Assembly: GCF_000503055.1 (NCBI RefSeq)
Contig: NZ_AYVY01000023.1
Coordinates: 36,747 to 100,746 of the forward strand
Length of the DNA stretch: 64,000 nt
Reading direction: 5' to 3'
Source: Mesorhizobium sp. LSHC420B00
Lineage (GTDB): Bacteria > Pseudomonadota > Alphaproteobacteria > Rhizobiales > Rhizobiaceae
Shown here in pieces: positions 51,222 to 60,387 of this stretch. A program made the position numbers and the translations under genes. Each line of letters begins with the position of its first letter. Position 1 is the stretch's first letter. A model generated the notes under the pieces. That model was given only the letters and a program-made list of their open reading frames with translations, made no database searches and was not told the origin of the DNA.

Positions 51222-52160
51222 TTAGCGAGCTGCGGTCCAGCCCTTGTAATCCTTCAAATTGTCGGCCGTGATCAGCTTCGGGTCGAGCAGCACCGTCGGC
51301 TCGGCCGGCTTCTTGCCGGCAAGCAGGTCAGCCGCCATCGTCAGCGACTGGCCGGCCATCACATAGGGATCCTGCGAGGCCGAGGCCTTGATCATCGACG
51401 TGCCGGAAGCGAGTTCCTTCTCGATATCGGGCGCGCCGTCGACCGCCGTGAAGATGAACTCCGAGCGGTTGAGCTGCTTGGCCGCAAGCTGGGCGCCGAT
51501 CGCCGTCGGATCGTTGATGGCGAACACCGCGTCGATCTTGTCGAAACGGGTCAGCAGCGACTGAAACACTTTCAAGCCGCCGTCACGTGAGCCTTCGGCG
51601 TTCTGGTCGTCTGAAAGGACCTTGATGTCGGGGTGTTTTGCCAGCACGTCCTTGCAGCCCTTGACCCTCTCCAGGATCGACGACGAGGCCGGGCCGTTGA
51701 GGATGACGTAGTCGCCCTTGCCGCCGGTATGGTCGACCAGATACTGGCACGCCTCTTCGCCGGCCTTGACATTGTTGGTCATCACGGTGACGTCGGCGCC
51801 CGGCGCCGAAACGTCAAAAGCGGCAACGACGATGCCGGCCGCCTGTGCCTTCTTCACCGCCGGTGCGATCGCCTTGGCATCGACGGCATTGAGCATGATG
51901 ACGTCGACGCCGGCGGCGATGAAGGAATCGACCTGCGAGACCTGCTTGTTGAGATCGTAGTCGGCCGATACCGATGTCACCTGCACATTCGGGTTGATTT
52001 TCTTGGCCGCGTCCTCGATGCCCTTGATGGTGGCGACGAAGAACGGGTTGCCGAGCAGGCCGACCGAGATGCCGACCTTGTTCAGGTCCTTGGCCGATGC
52101 CGGCGCGATGACGGCGGCTGCAAGGGCGACGCCGCAGAGCAGTTTAGCGATGATCTTCAT
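51222..52160 (-). CDS. Sugar ABC transporter substrate-binding protein, RbsB-like
   Basis: 312 residues. AGGAGG precedes ATG 52160, which starts a Sec signal (MKIIAKLLCGVALAAAVIAPASA). Peripla_BP_4 fold: KVGISVGLLGNPFFVATIKGIEDAA, DVIMLNAVDAKAIAPAVKKA, VAAFDVSAPGADVTVMTNN and AVFAINDPTAIGAQLAA. It is the last gene of the DeoR-kinase-RbsA-RbsC-binding-protein operon, followed by a strong terminator. Similar to ribose/galactofuranose/erythritol-type binders; ligand unknown. Confidence 0.93.
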   Translation of the reverse strand: MKIIAKLLCGVALAAAVIAPASAKDLNKVGISVGLLGNPFFVATIKGIEDAAKKINPNVQVTSVSADYDLNKQVSQVDSFIAAGVDVIMLNAVDAKAIAPAVKKAQAAGIVVAAFDVSAPGADVTVMTNNVKAGEEACQYLVDHTGGKGDYVILNGPASSSILERVKGCKDVLAKHPDIKVLSDDQNAEGSRDGGLKVFQSLLTRFDKIDAVFAINDPTAIGAQLAAKQLNRSEFIFTAVDGAPDIEKELASGTSMIKASASQDPYVMAGQSLTMAADLLAGKKPAEPTVLLDPKLITADNLKDYKGWTAAR

Positions 52161-52245
52161 TGTTTTATTTTCCTCCTGATGCCCGCGCCTCTCACGGTGC
52201 GTTACACATGAAACCGGCTCGATGGACGCCGGCGACTAAGGGCCA

Positions 52246-53247
52246 TCACGTTCTTGCTCCTGCCTGGAGCCGGTAACGGTCGAGGGCGACCGCCACGATG
52301 ATGACCAATCCCTTGATGATGTACTGCCAGATGTCGGAAACACCGGCGAGGATGAGCCCATTTGACAGCACGGCGATGATCAGGCCGCCGATCAGCGTGC
52401 CCCAGATCGAGCCGACGCCGCCGACGAAGCTGGTGCCGCCGAGGATGACCGCGGCAATGGCGTCGAGTTCGTAGGACTGGCCGAGCTGCAGCCCGTTGGC
52501 GGCATAGAGCCGGGCCGCCGACATGGCGCCGCCAAGGCCGGCCAGAAGGCCGGAAACGCCGTAGACGAAGAGCAGCACCAGCGGCACCTTGATGCCGGTC
52601 AGTCTGGCGGCCTCGGCGTTGCCGCCGACGGCGTAGATCCAGGTGCCAAGCACGGTGCGCTTGAGCACCAGCCAGGACAGCACCACGACCGCCAGCGCGA
52701 TGATGACCAGCCATGGAACGCCGAACAGCGAACCGTTGCCGATGAAGTCGAACGGCAGGTCCGAGTTGAACACCGTCGTGTCCTGGCCAAGCAACCGGGC
52801 GACGCCGCGCACGGCGGTCAGTGATCCCAGCGTGACGATGAAGGGCGGCAGCTTGATGTAGGCGATCAGCAGGCCGTTGATGACGCCGAAGCCGAGCCCG
52901 ACGAGAATGGCCGCCGGCACGCCCAGCAGTCCCCAATCGGGCACCAGCGACACCATCACCGCCACCATCGCCGAGGCGGCAAGGATCGAGCCGACGGACA
53001 GGTCGATGCCGCCGGTCAGGATGACGAAGGTCATGCCGGCCGCCAACACGATGTTGATCGACGATTGCTGCATGACGATCAGCAGATTGGTCTGGGTGAA
53101 AAAGCGCGGGTTGATGAACTGGAAGCCGACCGCCAGCAGAATCAGGATCGGCAGCATGCCGAGCGCAGCGATGGCGGTGCGCCACCTTGTGCTCCTGCCG
53201 AGCGCCCGGTCGTCCGCTTTCATCGTGTCGGCCACCTTGTCGGTCAT
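52246..53247 (-). CDS. Sugar ABC transporter permease, RbsC-like
   Basis: 333 residues, BPD_transp_2. Family motifs NIVLAAGMTFVILTGGIDLSVGSILAASAM, IKLPPFIVTLGSL, TWIYAVGGNAEAARLTGIKV and AVILGGTSFVGGVGSIWGTLIG. The only permease of this operon, so it should work as a homodimer. ATG 53247 overlaps the ATPase stop by one base (TGATG). Confidence 0.93.
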   Translation of the reverse strand: MTDKVADTMKADDRALGRSTRWRTAIAALGMLPILILLAVGFQFINPRFFTQTNLLIVMQQSSINIVLAAGMTFVILTGGIDLSVGSILAASAMVAVMVSLVPDWGLLGVPAAILVGLGFGVINGLLIAYIKLPPFIVTLGSLTAVRGVARLLGQDTTVFNSDLPFDFIGNGSLFGVPWLVIIALAVVVLSWLVLKRTVLGTWIYAVGGNAEAARLTGIKVPLVLLFVYGVSGLLAGLGGAMSAARLYAANGLQLGQSYELDAIAAVILGGTSFVGGVGSIWGTLIGGLIIAVLSNGLILAGVSDIWQYIIKGLVIIVAVALDRYRLQAGART

Positions 53248-54788
53248 CACTGAGCCGCTCCCGTTGCAAGTTCCATGATCGCTTCCTGCCGCAGTGGCTC
53301 GCCTTCCGACGCCGTCACCTCGCCGGCAATTGTGCCGTCGCGCATCACCAGCACGCGGTCGGCGATGCCGATCACCTCCGGCAGTTCGCTGGAGATCATC
53401 AGGATGGCGATGCCTTTCTTGGCCAGATTGTCGATCAGCCGGTAGATTTCCGACTTGGCCCCGACATCGACGCCGCGGGTCGGCTCGTCGAGGATGACGA
53501 CCTGCGGCTCTGTTTCCAGCAGGCGGGCGAGCAGCACCTTCTGCTGGTTGCCGCCTGACAGCGAGCCGGCATTGGCCTGCACCGAGCTGGTGCGGATGGA
53601 GAGGTCTGACATCGCTTTGGCGGCGCGCTTTTCGGCGGCCGCGAAGTCGCGCAGACCGCCGGCCTTCGCGTCCCTTGCCAGCACGCCCATGCTGATGTTG
53701 TCGGAGATCGACATGTCGAGGAACAGGCCAAGTTGCTTGCGGTCCTCGGTCAGGTAGGCGATGCCGGCATCCAGCGCCTCGCTTGGCGAACCGATGGATA
53801 TCGGTTTGCCGCCGAGCTCCAGCGTGCCCGATATGTGCCTGTCGGCGCCGAAGATCAGCCGTGCCAGCTCGGTGCGGCCCGAGCCGACCAGGCCGGCCAG
53901 TGCCAGCACCTCGCCTTTGTGGAGGTCGAAGGAGCAATTCTTTATGAGATTGCCGTTCGACATGCCGCGCACCGACAGCGCGACGGCGCGCTTGCTGTCC
54001 GGCGGGCGGTGATCCTTCTTGTAGAACGTCGACAGATCGCGCCCGACCATCATCGATACCAGCCGCGAGGCGTTCAGATCGGCGCGGTCGAGCGTGCCGA
54101 CATAGCCGCTGTCGCGCAGCACGCTGACGCGGTCGGCGAGCTGGTAGACCTCTTCCATGCGGTGGCTGATGTAGATGATGGCGATACCTTGCGACTTCAG
54201 CGTCGCGATCACCTCGAACAGCCGGTCGGTCTCACGCGAGGTCAGCGACGTGGTCGGCTCGTCCATGACGATGATGCGCGCATTGGTCGACAGCGCGCGG
54301 GCAATTTCAACCAGCTGGCGTTCGCCGAGCGACAGGTTGGTGACCGGGGTGCGCGCCGAAAAAGTCACGCCGAGCCGCGCGATGATGTCGCTGGCGCGCC
54401 GGTTACACTGCTCGCGATCGACGATGCCGAACCGTCGCGGCTCGTTGCCGAGGAAAATGTTCTGCGCCACCGACAGATTGGGCGCCAGCGACAGCTCCTG
54501 GTAGATGACCGCAATGCCGGCGGCGCGTGCCTTGATCGGGTCGCCGGTGGCGGCCGGCATGCCGTCGATCAGGATCTCGCCGCCGGGATCCGGCCGGTAG
54601 GCGCCGGACAGCACTTTCATCAGCGTCGACTTGCCGGCACCGTTCTCGCCCATCAGCGCGTGCAGCTCGCCGGCATGGACGGTCAGCGACACATCGTGCA
54701 GGGCGCGGATCGGGCCGAATGTCTTCGAGATGTGGCGCATCTCCAGCACCGGCTGGCGCACCGTCTCGATCCGGGCGATGGCGCTCAT
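53247..54788 (-). CDS. Sugar ABC transporter ATP-binding protein, RbsA-like
   Basis: 513 residues, two NBDs. NBD1: GENGAGKST, LSLGERQLVEIARAL, IIVMDEPTTSL. NBD2: degenerate Walker A GLVGSGRTEL, LSGGNQQKVLLARLL, VVILDEPTRGVDVGAK. Typical MglA/RbsA asymmetry. ATG 54788 has GGGAGG upstream and overlaps the kinase stop as ATGA. Confidence 0.94.
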   Translation of the reverse strand: MSAIARIETVRQPVLEMRHISKTFGPIRALHDVSLTVHAGELHALMGENGAGKSTLMKVLSGAYRPDPGGEILIDGMPAATGDPIKARAAGIAVIYQELSLAPNLSVAQNIFLGNEPRRFGIVDREQCNRRASDIIARLGVTFSARTPVTNLSLGERQLVEIARALSTNARIIVMDEPTTSLTSRETDRLFEVIATLKSQGIAIIYISHRMEEVYQLADRVSVLRDSGYVGTLDRADLNASRLVSMMVGRDLSTFYKKDHRPPDSKRAVALSVRGMSNGNLIKNCSFDLHKGEVLALAGLVGSGRTELARLIFGADRHISGTLELGGKPISIGSPSEALDAGIAYLTEDRKQLGLFLDMSISDNISMGVLARDAKAGGLRDFAAAEKRAAKAMSDLSIRTSSVQANAGSLSGGNQQKVLLARLLETEPQVVILDEPTRGVDVGAKSEIYRLIDNLAKKGIAILMISSELPEVIGIADRVLVMRDGTIAGEVTASEGEPLRQEAIMELATGAAQ

Positions 54789-56164
54789 CGCGCACCTCCC
54801 GCAGCTGCTCTGGGGGCACCCCGATCGGCGGCAAGGCCGCGCCAGTCGTTGCGGTAGCCGGCAAGGCCGCTGAAGCTTGCCGCATGCACCGCCTCCGGCG
54901 CCTCGGTGGCAAACTCGCGTCCGACGCTTTCGAAGGCGAGTGCGGCGGCACCGGTGGCGCTGCCCTCCAGCGTTGCGCCCTGCAGGAAGGCCTGCCCGGG
55001 ACGCAATTGGGCCAGCAGCGCGGCAAGCAGCCCGCCATTGTTCAGGCCGCCGTCGACGATGACGGTATTGTCGGAATGGATCAGCTCGAGGCACAAATCG
55101 ACCATCAGCGCGACATAGAGCAGCGCCATGGCCGCGCGTTCGTCGGCATTGGGCGTGCGCCCGACCAGTTCGCCGCGCCGGTGTGCCATCGGGCCGCCGG
55201 GCGCGAAGCTCGGCAGCGCCATGATGCCGGCGTCGATCACCCGCTGTATCGATGACGGCGCGATGGCGCCCTGCCAGCCGGCGCTGATCGTCGCGAATTC
55301 GCGGCCGCCCATGAAGCGGATGGTTGGCACCGGGCCGCCATCGACATCGACGTTGACCAGCATGTCGCGCTCGCCGTCGAGTGCGTCGAGAGGACAGTCC
55401 GGGTTGAGAACGACGACCCAGGTGCCGGTCGAGACCACGGTCACCGGCCCGAGCTGCTGCCGGCGGTAGGCATGGAGCGCGGCATTGCTGTCGTGGACGC
55501 CATTATGGATGGCGACAGGCTTCGCGGCTCGGCCGAAGCGCTGCTCGCCGATCACCGCGCCGGCACGCTCGAAGGCGGGCATCTGGCCGCGCCAGCCCTC
55601 GGCATCGACCAGCGAGCTGAAATCGCGTTTGCGCGGCGCCCATAAATGCGAGTGGCAGCCGAGATAGGACACTTCCGATACCGGCCGGCCACCAAGGCGC
55701 CAGCTCCAATATTGGGGGTAGCCGAGGATCGATTTCGCTGCGGCGAAGGCACCGGGGTCCACCTCCTTCAGCCACAACATGTGGCGGCCGTAGTTGAAGC
55801 CAAGCGGCAGGCGCGGCGAAAAGGTCTCGGCAAAATCCGGAATGCGGCGATCGATTTGCGCGGCGATCTCGGCCGGCGGTTCCTGCTCGTAATCGAGGAT
55901 CGGATGCGTCAGCGCGGCGTCGTTGACCAACGCGAAGGTGCAGCCATGGCCGGATACCATCAGCCCTTCCACGCCATGCGTGTCGACGGCGTCATCGATG
56001 GCGCGGGCCGCCCAGTCGTGCAGCGTTGCCTCGTCGAGCACGCTGAAGCCGTTTTTGCGGATCCAGCTCGGCTGGGTGCGGCGCTCGTCGAGGATGCGTC
56101 CGTCCTGGCCGAAGACGAACAGCTTCGAATTGGTCTTGCCGAAATCGAGGACGGCTACTTTCAC
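54785..56164 (-). CDS. FGGY-family carbohydrate kinase (kinase 1)
   Basis: 459 residues of the actin-like FGGY fold. N-terminal phosphate loop VAVLDFGKTNSKLFVF, GLMVSGHGCTFALV, VSEVSYLGCHSHLWAP, HNGVHDSNAALHAYRR (conserved catalytic Asp), VVSTGTWVVVLNPD and the C-terminal VIVDGGLNNGGLLAALLAQL. Resembles L-rhamnulose/L-fuculose-type kinases, so it would phosphorylate a ketose or polyol. GTG 56164 overlaps the DeoR stop (GTGA), with GGGAGG upstream. Exact substrate not assignable. Confidence 0.9.
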   Translation of the reverse strand: MKVAVLDFGKTNSKLFVFGQDGRILDERRTQPSWIRKNGFSVLDEATLHDWAARAIDDAVDTHGVEGLMVSGHGCTFALVNDAALTHPILDYEQEPPAEIAAQIDRRIPDFAETFSPRLPLGFNYGRHMLWLKEVDPGAFAAAKSILGYPQYWSWRLGGRPVSEVSYLGCHSHLWAPRKRDFSSLVDAEGWRGQMPAFERAGAVIGEQRFGRAAKPVAIHNGVHDSNAALHAYRRQQLGPVTVVSTGTWVVVLNPDCPLDALDGERDMLVNVDVDGGPVPTIRFMGGREFATISAGWQGAIAPSSIQRVIDAGIMALPSFAPGGPMAHRRGELVGRTPNADERAAMALLYVALMVDLCLELIHSDNTVIVDGGLNNGGLLAALLAQLRPGQAFLQGATLEGSATGAAALAFESVGREFATEAPEAVHAASFSGLAGYRNDWRGLAADRGAPRAAAGGAR

Positions 56165-56943
56165 TGGGCGCCTCCCGAGGAAGCGGCGATGCGCACCATG
56201 ACGCCGGCATCTTCGAGCATGCGCGCGTCGGTGTCGGACAGGCCCTCATCGGTGACCAGCGTACCGATCCGCGACAGCGGCAGCGCCACGTTGCGGGCGT
56301 GGATCGACAGTTTGCGGCTGTCGGCCAGCACGACGATCTGGTCGGCGCAGAGGCTGAGCTCGACGATCGAGCGAACCAGCAGCGGGTGCGATTCCAGAAG
56401 GCCTTCCTGGCCGATGCCTTGCGCGCCGAGAAAGAACTTCGAGGCGTAGAACGGCACCGTCTGGGTCAGCGAATGGATGATACCCGGCTCGCGGTGCAGT
56501 TCGCCGCCGGCGACGGTCAGGCTGCAATGGCCGTGATCGCTGAGATAGGCCGCGAGCGGCATCGAGTTGGTGTAGAGCCGGATGTTGCGGTCGGCGAGCT
56601 TGACGCCGAGATGGAAGCAGGTCGAACCGCCATGCACGATGACCGCGTCGCCGTCGCGCACCATGGTGGCGGCGAGAGCGGCGATCTGCCGCTTGGCCTC
56701 GACGGCGAGGTCGCGGTTCTCGTCATAGGGCCTGGCATAGGCGACGCCGACTTGCGAAGCGCCATCGAGCGCCGAGATGCCGCCATAGACCTTGCGCGCT
56801 TCGCCGGCCTCGTCGATCTTGTCGATGTCGCGCCGCACCGTCGCCGCCGACACGCCAAGCCGCTCCTGCAGCTCGCGCACCGATGCGAAAGGCCGGTCTC
56901 GCAAAAGCTCGACAATCTGGCGCTGGCGGCCGGAGTCGCTCAA
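56161..56943 (-). CDS. DeoR/GlpR-family transcriptional regulator
   Basis: 260 residues. TTG 56943 is chosen because GGGAGGTAAGG lies just upstream. HTH at ~1-55 (RQIVELLRDRPFASVRELQERLGVSAATVRRDIDKID), then the DeoRC sugar-phosphate-binding domain (IVHGGSTCFHLGVKL, LTVAGGELHREPGIIHS, FFLGAQGIGQEGLLESHP). Members are repressors released by phosphorylated sugars. First gene of the operon, divergent from the aldolase operon; two 16-base direct repeats lie in the gap. Confidence 0.93.
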   Translation of the reverse strand: MSDSGRQRQIVELLRDRPFASVRELQERLGVSAATVRRDIDKIDEAGEARKVYGGISALDGASQVGVAYARPYDENRDLAVEAKRQIAALAATMVRDGDAVIVHGGSTCFHLGVKLADRNIRLYTNSMPLAAYLSDHGHCSLTVAGGELHREPGIIHSLTQTVPFYASKFFLGAQGIGQEGLLESHPLLVRSIVELSLCADQIVVLADSRKLSIHARNVALPLSRIGTLVTDEGLSDTDARMLEDAGVMVRIAASSGGAQ

Positions 56944-56973
56944 CCCTTACCTCCCAATGCGCTTGCCTCCCAA

Positions 56974-57007
56974 GCCATTTTGCACGGCATTGCCATTTTG
57001 CACGGCA
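56974..57007. promoter_or_regulatory. Tandem 16-base direct repeats, DeoR operator candidates
   Basis: GCCATTTTGCACGGCA is present at 56974-56989 and 56992-57007, identical, with a two-base spacer (18-base period). Further on, ACTTACTC occurs twice (57017 and 57079) and TTGACG twice (57051 and 57071). DeoR-family repressors often use tandem direct repeats. The first copy lies 31 bases from the DeoR start, well placed for autoregulation. Confidence 0.6.
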
Positions 57008-57070
57008 ATTGGTGCAACTTACTCAACGGGCCTCGGATTGCAAGCGTGATTTGACGCGATAACATCACTG

Positions 57071-57100
57071 TTGACGTAACTTACTCGCATCTGCGATACC
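57071..57100 (+). promoter_or_regulatory. Sigma-70-type promoter candidate for the aldolase operon
   Basis: TTGACG (57071-57076) and GATACC (57095-57100) with an 18-base spacer. It lies 73 bases upstream of the aldolase ATG at 57173. The -10 match is partial. Confidence 0.4.
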
Positions 57101-57172
57101 AGCGTCGGTCTTAGTCCCGGCAACGGGCCGTCCAAAGCCGTGGCCACGCGGCCGGTTTGTGGAGGAATTTCG

Positions 57173-58216
57173 ATGACGATCAGTGCGGATGCGCAGGAAT
57201 TGGCAGCGCTGCGGTCGCTTTCGGCCGTCATCGGCAGCGACCCGCATCTGACCCAGGCCGCCGGCGGCAATACCTCGCTGAAAGCCGGCGACACGCTCTG
57301 GATCAAGGCCTCCGGTACCTGGCTGAAGGACGCGCTTACCGCAGACATCATGGTGCCGGTCAGCATCCCGCCATTGCTTGAAGCCATCGAACGGCGCGAC
57401 CCGGCCGCCGAACAGCCGCAGGCCTTCGCCATCGGCGCCCTCAATCCACGCGGCTTGCGTCCGTCGATCGAGACCACGGTGCATGCGCTGATGCCGCAGC
57501 GCATCGTTCTGCATGTCCACTGCGTCGAGACCATTTCGCTGGCAGTGCAGGCCGATTGCGAGGCCGAGATCGCCAGGCGGCTCGATGGCCACCAATGGGC
57601 GTATGTTCCTTATCGCCGGCCGGGGCTGCCGCTCGCCCAGGGCATCGCCGAGCGCCTGCGGCCAGGCGTAGACATCCTGATCCTCGGCAATCACGGCCTG
57701 GTCGTTGCAGCCGAGACCGTCGCCGCGGCCGACATGCTGCTACGGCGCGTAACCCGGCTCTTGGCGCGGCCGCCGCGCCAGGTGGCAGAACCGGACATCG
57801 TGGCGCTGACGGCGCTCGCCGGCGGCAGCGGCTACAGACTGCCGGCCGACGTCGAGGCGCATGCGGTGGCGATCGACCCCGAATGCTGCCGCATGGCGGC
57901 AGGGGGCAGCCTCTACCCCGACCACGTCATCTTTCTCGGCGAGGGTTCGGTCGTGGCGAGACCGGACGAGGATGTGAAGCGCGTGATCGAGCGCTGCGGC
58001 GCCGCACCCGTGGCGATCCTGTTTCCCGGCCTTGGCGTGCTGATGCGCGGCGACGCCGGCGCCGGCGCCGACGCCATGCAGCGCTGCCTCGCCGACGTGA
58101 CGGCGCGGGTCGATGTCGCTGCGAAGCTGAATTATCTGACAGCGGCGGAGAATGACGAACTGATCAACTGGGACGCCGAAAAATATCGCCAGAAACTCAA
58201 TGCCGGAGGCAGCTGA
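57173..58216 (+). CDS. Class II aldolase/adducin-family protein
   Basis: 347 residues. GGAGGAATTTCG precedes ATG 57173. N-terminal AAGGNTSLKAGDTLWIKASGTWL is the phosphate/substrate loop of the family; zinc-binding His pair in HVHCVETI; further His in LGNHGLVVAA. The last ~130 residues form an extra domain also found in long class II aldolases. Likely cleaves a phosphorylated sugar or sugar acid to dihydroxyacetone phosphate or a similar product. First gene of the operon with kinase 2 and a HAD phosphatase. Confidence 0.88.
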   Translation: MTISADAQELAALRSLSAVIGSDPHLTQAAGGNTSLKAGDTLWIKASGTWLKDALTADIMVPVSIPPLLEAIERRDPAAEQPQAFAIGALNPRGLRPSIETTVHALMPQRIVLHVHCVETISLAVQADCEAEIARRLDGHQWAYVPYRRPGLPLAQGIAERLRPGVDILILGNHGLVVAAETVAAADMLLRRVTRLLARPPRQVAEPDIVALTALAGGSGYRLPADVEAHAVAIDPECCRMAAGGSLYPDHVIFLGEGSVVARPDEDVKRVIERCGAAPVAILFPGLGVLMRGDAGAGADAMQRCLADVTARVDVAAKLNYLTAAENDELINWDAEKYRQKLNAGGS

Positions 58217-58217
58217 C

Positions 58218-59519
58218 ATGCCGCGTTCGTCAAGTCCGCTATCAACTGGCCCGCTTGCCATCGGCATCGACATCGGCACATCCGGCGCGCGCGCCGTCGC
58301 AATGCGCCCGGACTTTTCCATCGCCGCGCATTCCGCAATTGCCCTTGAGCGATTTGGGCTGAACGGCCGCGACCCCGCCGTATGGTGGGAGGCGGTCGGC
58401 GCGACGTTGGCGGAAGTGCTCAAATGTATCGATCGCGCGGCAGTGCTCTCGATCGCCGTCGACGGTACGTCGGGCACGCTGCTGCCGGTCGACGGCTCCG
58501 GGCGGCCGCTGGCCGAACCGCTGATGTACAACGACAAGGTCGCCGACGACATTATTCTGACTGCAATAGCCGGCGCGGCACCGGCAACGAGCGCTGCACT
58601 TGGGGCGACGTCCGGTCTCGCCAAGGCGCTGTCTTTCCAGCACCTGCCCGGCGTCGCCACTGTGCTGCACCAGGCCGACTGGATCGCCGGACAGTTTTCC
58701 GGCCGCTTCGATGTCAGTGACGAGAACAACGCGCTGAAAACCGGCTACGACGTCGAGGCCCGGCGCTGGCCGGACTGGATCGCGGCGACCGGCATGCGCA
58801 TGGAATTCCTGCCCCGAATCGTGCGGCCGGGCGATGTCACGGGCACGCTCACCGCCAGCGCTGCGAAAATGTTCGGCCTGCCGCGCGACGTGGTTGTCGT
58901 CGCCGGCACCACCGATGGATGCGCGTCGTTCCTGGCGACCGGTGCGACTGCCGCGGGCGCCGGCGTCACCGCGCTCGGCTCATCGCTGACCATCAAGATC
59001 CTCTCCGACCGGCCGATCTCGGCGCCGCAATTCGGCATCTACAGCCATAGGCTGGGAAACACCTACCTGGCGGGCGGTGCCTCGAACTCCGGCGGCAAGG
59101 TGCTGGCCCAGCATTTCCCCGTCGCCCGCATTGTCGAACTCAGCAAAAAGATCGACCCGGCGACAGAGACCGGCCTCGATTATTACCCGCTGCCGGCGCC
59201 GGGCGAACGCTTCCCCATAGCCGATCCGGCGCTGCCGCCCCGCCTCGAGCCGCGGCCCGCCGACGACGCCGATTATCTGAAAGCGATGTTCGAGGGTATT
59301 GCGGCGATCGAAGCGCTCGGCTATCGCCGGCTTGCCGAACTCGGCGCACCCCGGCTTACATCGGTCAGGAGCGTCGGCGGCGGTGCGGCCAATCCGGCCT
59401 GGACGGCGATCCGGCAGCGCAAGCTTGGCGTCGCTCTCGTGCCGGCTCTTTCGGAGGAGGCCGCCGCCGGCACGGCGCGGCTGGCGCTGATGGGCGCAGG
59501 CGCAGCGGGGCTTTTATGA
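58218..59519 (+). CDS. FGGY-family carbohydrate kinase (kinase 2)
   Basis: 433 residues, shorter than the ~490 of classic xylulokinases. N-terminal phosphate loop LAIGIDIGTSGARAVAM, AVDGTSGTLLPVD, MYNDKVADD, ENNALKTGYD, AGTTDGCASFLATGA (catalytic Asp), TALGSSLTIKIL and SVGGGAANPAWTAIRQR near the C-terminus. GGAGG lies 8 bases ahead of ATG 58218, which follows the aldolase stop by one base. It differs clearly from kinase 1 in sequence, so the locus makes two distinct kinases. Confidence 0.9.
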   Translation: MPRSSSPLSTGPLAIGIDIGTSGARAVAMRPDFSIAAHSAIALERFGLNGRDPAVWWEAVGATLAEVLKCIDRAAVLSIAVDGTSGTLLPVDGSGRPLAEPLMYNDKVADDIILTAIAGAAPATSAALGATSGLAKALSFQHLPGVATVLHQADWIAGQFSGRFDVSDENNALKTGYDVEARRWPDWIAATGMRMEFLPRIVRPGDVTGTLTASAAKMFGLPRDVVVVAGTTDGCASFLATGATAAGAGVTALGSSLTIKILSDRPISAPQFGIYSHRLGNTYLAGGASNSGGKVLAQHFPVARIVELSKKIDPATETGLDYYPLPAPGERFPIADPALPPRLEPRPADDADYLKAMFEGIAAIEALGYRRLAELGAPRLTSVRSVGGGAANPAWTAIRQRKLGVALVPALSEEAAAGTARLALMGAGAAGLL

Positions 59520-60367
59520 CGGCCAAGATAATTCAGCACCTCGACGGCATCGCCGCGCTGGCCGAGCGCTATCAGGTGTTCCTGCTCGACCAATTTGGTG
59601 TGCTGCACGACGGCACCAGCGCCTATCCAGGCGCTATCGAAGCCTTGTCGGCACTCAAGCGCGCCGGCAAGACCATCGTGCTGATCTCGAATTCCGGCAA
59701 GCGGGCGCAACCCAATGAGCGCCGCCTGCTGAAGCTCGGCTTCGCACCGGGAAGCTGGGACCATTTTGTCTCCTCCGGCGAGGTGGCGTGGCGCTCCTTC
59801 CACGAAATGGCGGCATCGGGGACCCTGCGCCCGCAGACAAAATGCCTGCTGATCAGCCGCGATAATGACCGTTCGGCTGTCGACGGCCTGCCCTTCGTCC
59901 TGGCCAAGGACGGCGACGATGCAGAACTGGTACTGATTTCCGCCAGCGAGGGCGATCGCTACGACCTCGACCATTATCGCCGGCTTCTCGGTCCGGCGGC
60001 GAAGCGCCAGGTGCCGTGCTTCTGCACCAACCCCGACAAGATCATGCTGACTGCCGTCGGGCCTTGCTTCGGCGCTGGCCGGCTGGCCGATCTCTATGAA
60101 AACCTCGGCGGCAGCGTCACCCGCATCGGCAAGCCCTATCCGCAGATATTCGAGGCAGCGCTGGCGCTGGCGGGCAACCCGGAGCGCGGCAACGCGGTCT
60201 GCGTCGGCGACAGCGTCGAGCACGACATCGCCGGCGGCAACGGCGTCGGCGTCGCGACGACGCTGGTCCTGTCCGGCATATTGGCGGAGACACCTGATCT
60301 GGAGACTGTTTTCGCCACGCTGAACGCCCGCCCCGACTACATCGCGGATAGCTTCAGGTTTCGCTGA
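59516..60367 (+). CDS. HAD-superfamily hydrolase, subfamily IIA (TIGR01459-like)
   Basis: 283 residues. Nucleophile motif LLDQFGVLHDG, cap type C2, LISNSGKRAQPNE (motif II Ser), Lys of motif III near RIGKPYPQIF and acidic motif IV VCVGDSVEHDIAGG. The second Asp of the usual DxD is Phe here; related TIGR01459 proteins tend to have Trp there. Acts on small phosphoesters. ATG 59516 overlaps the kinase 2 stop (ATGA). A phosphatase after a kinase and an aldolase suggests removal of a dead-end phosphate or formation of a free product. Confidence 0.88.
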   Translation: MTAKIIQHLDGIAALAERYQVFLLDQFGVLHDGTSAYPGAIEALSALKRAGKTIVLISNSGKRAQPNERRLLKLGFAPGSWDHFVSSGEVAWRSFHEMAASGTLRPQTKCLLISRDNDRSAVDGLPFVLAKDGDDAELVLISASEGDRYDLDHYRRLLGPAAKRQVPCFCTNPDKIMLTAVGPCFGAGRLADLYENLGGSVTRIGKPYPQIFEAALALAGNPERGNAVCVGDSVEHDIAGGNGVGVATTLVLSGILAETPDLETVFATLNARPDYIADSFRFR

Positions 60368-60387
60368 ATTGTTAATGCGAGACAAAG

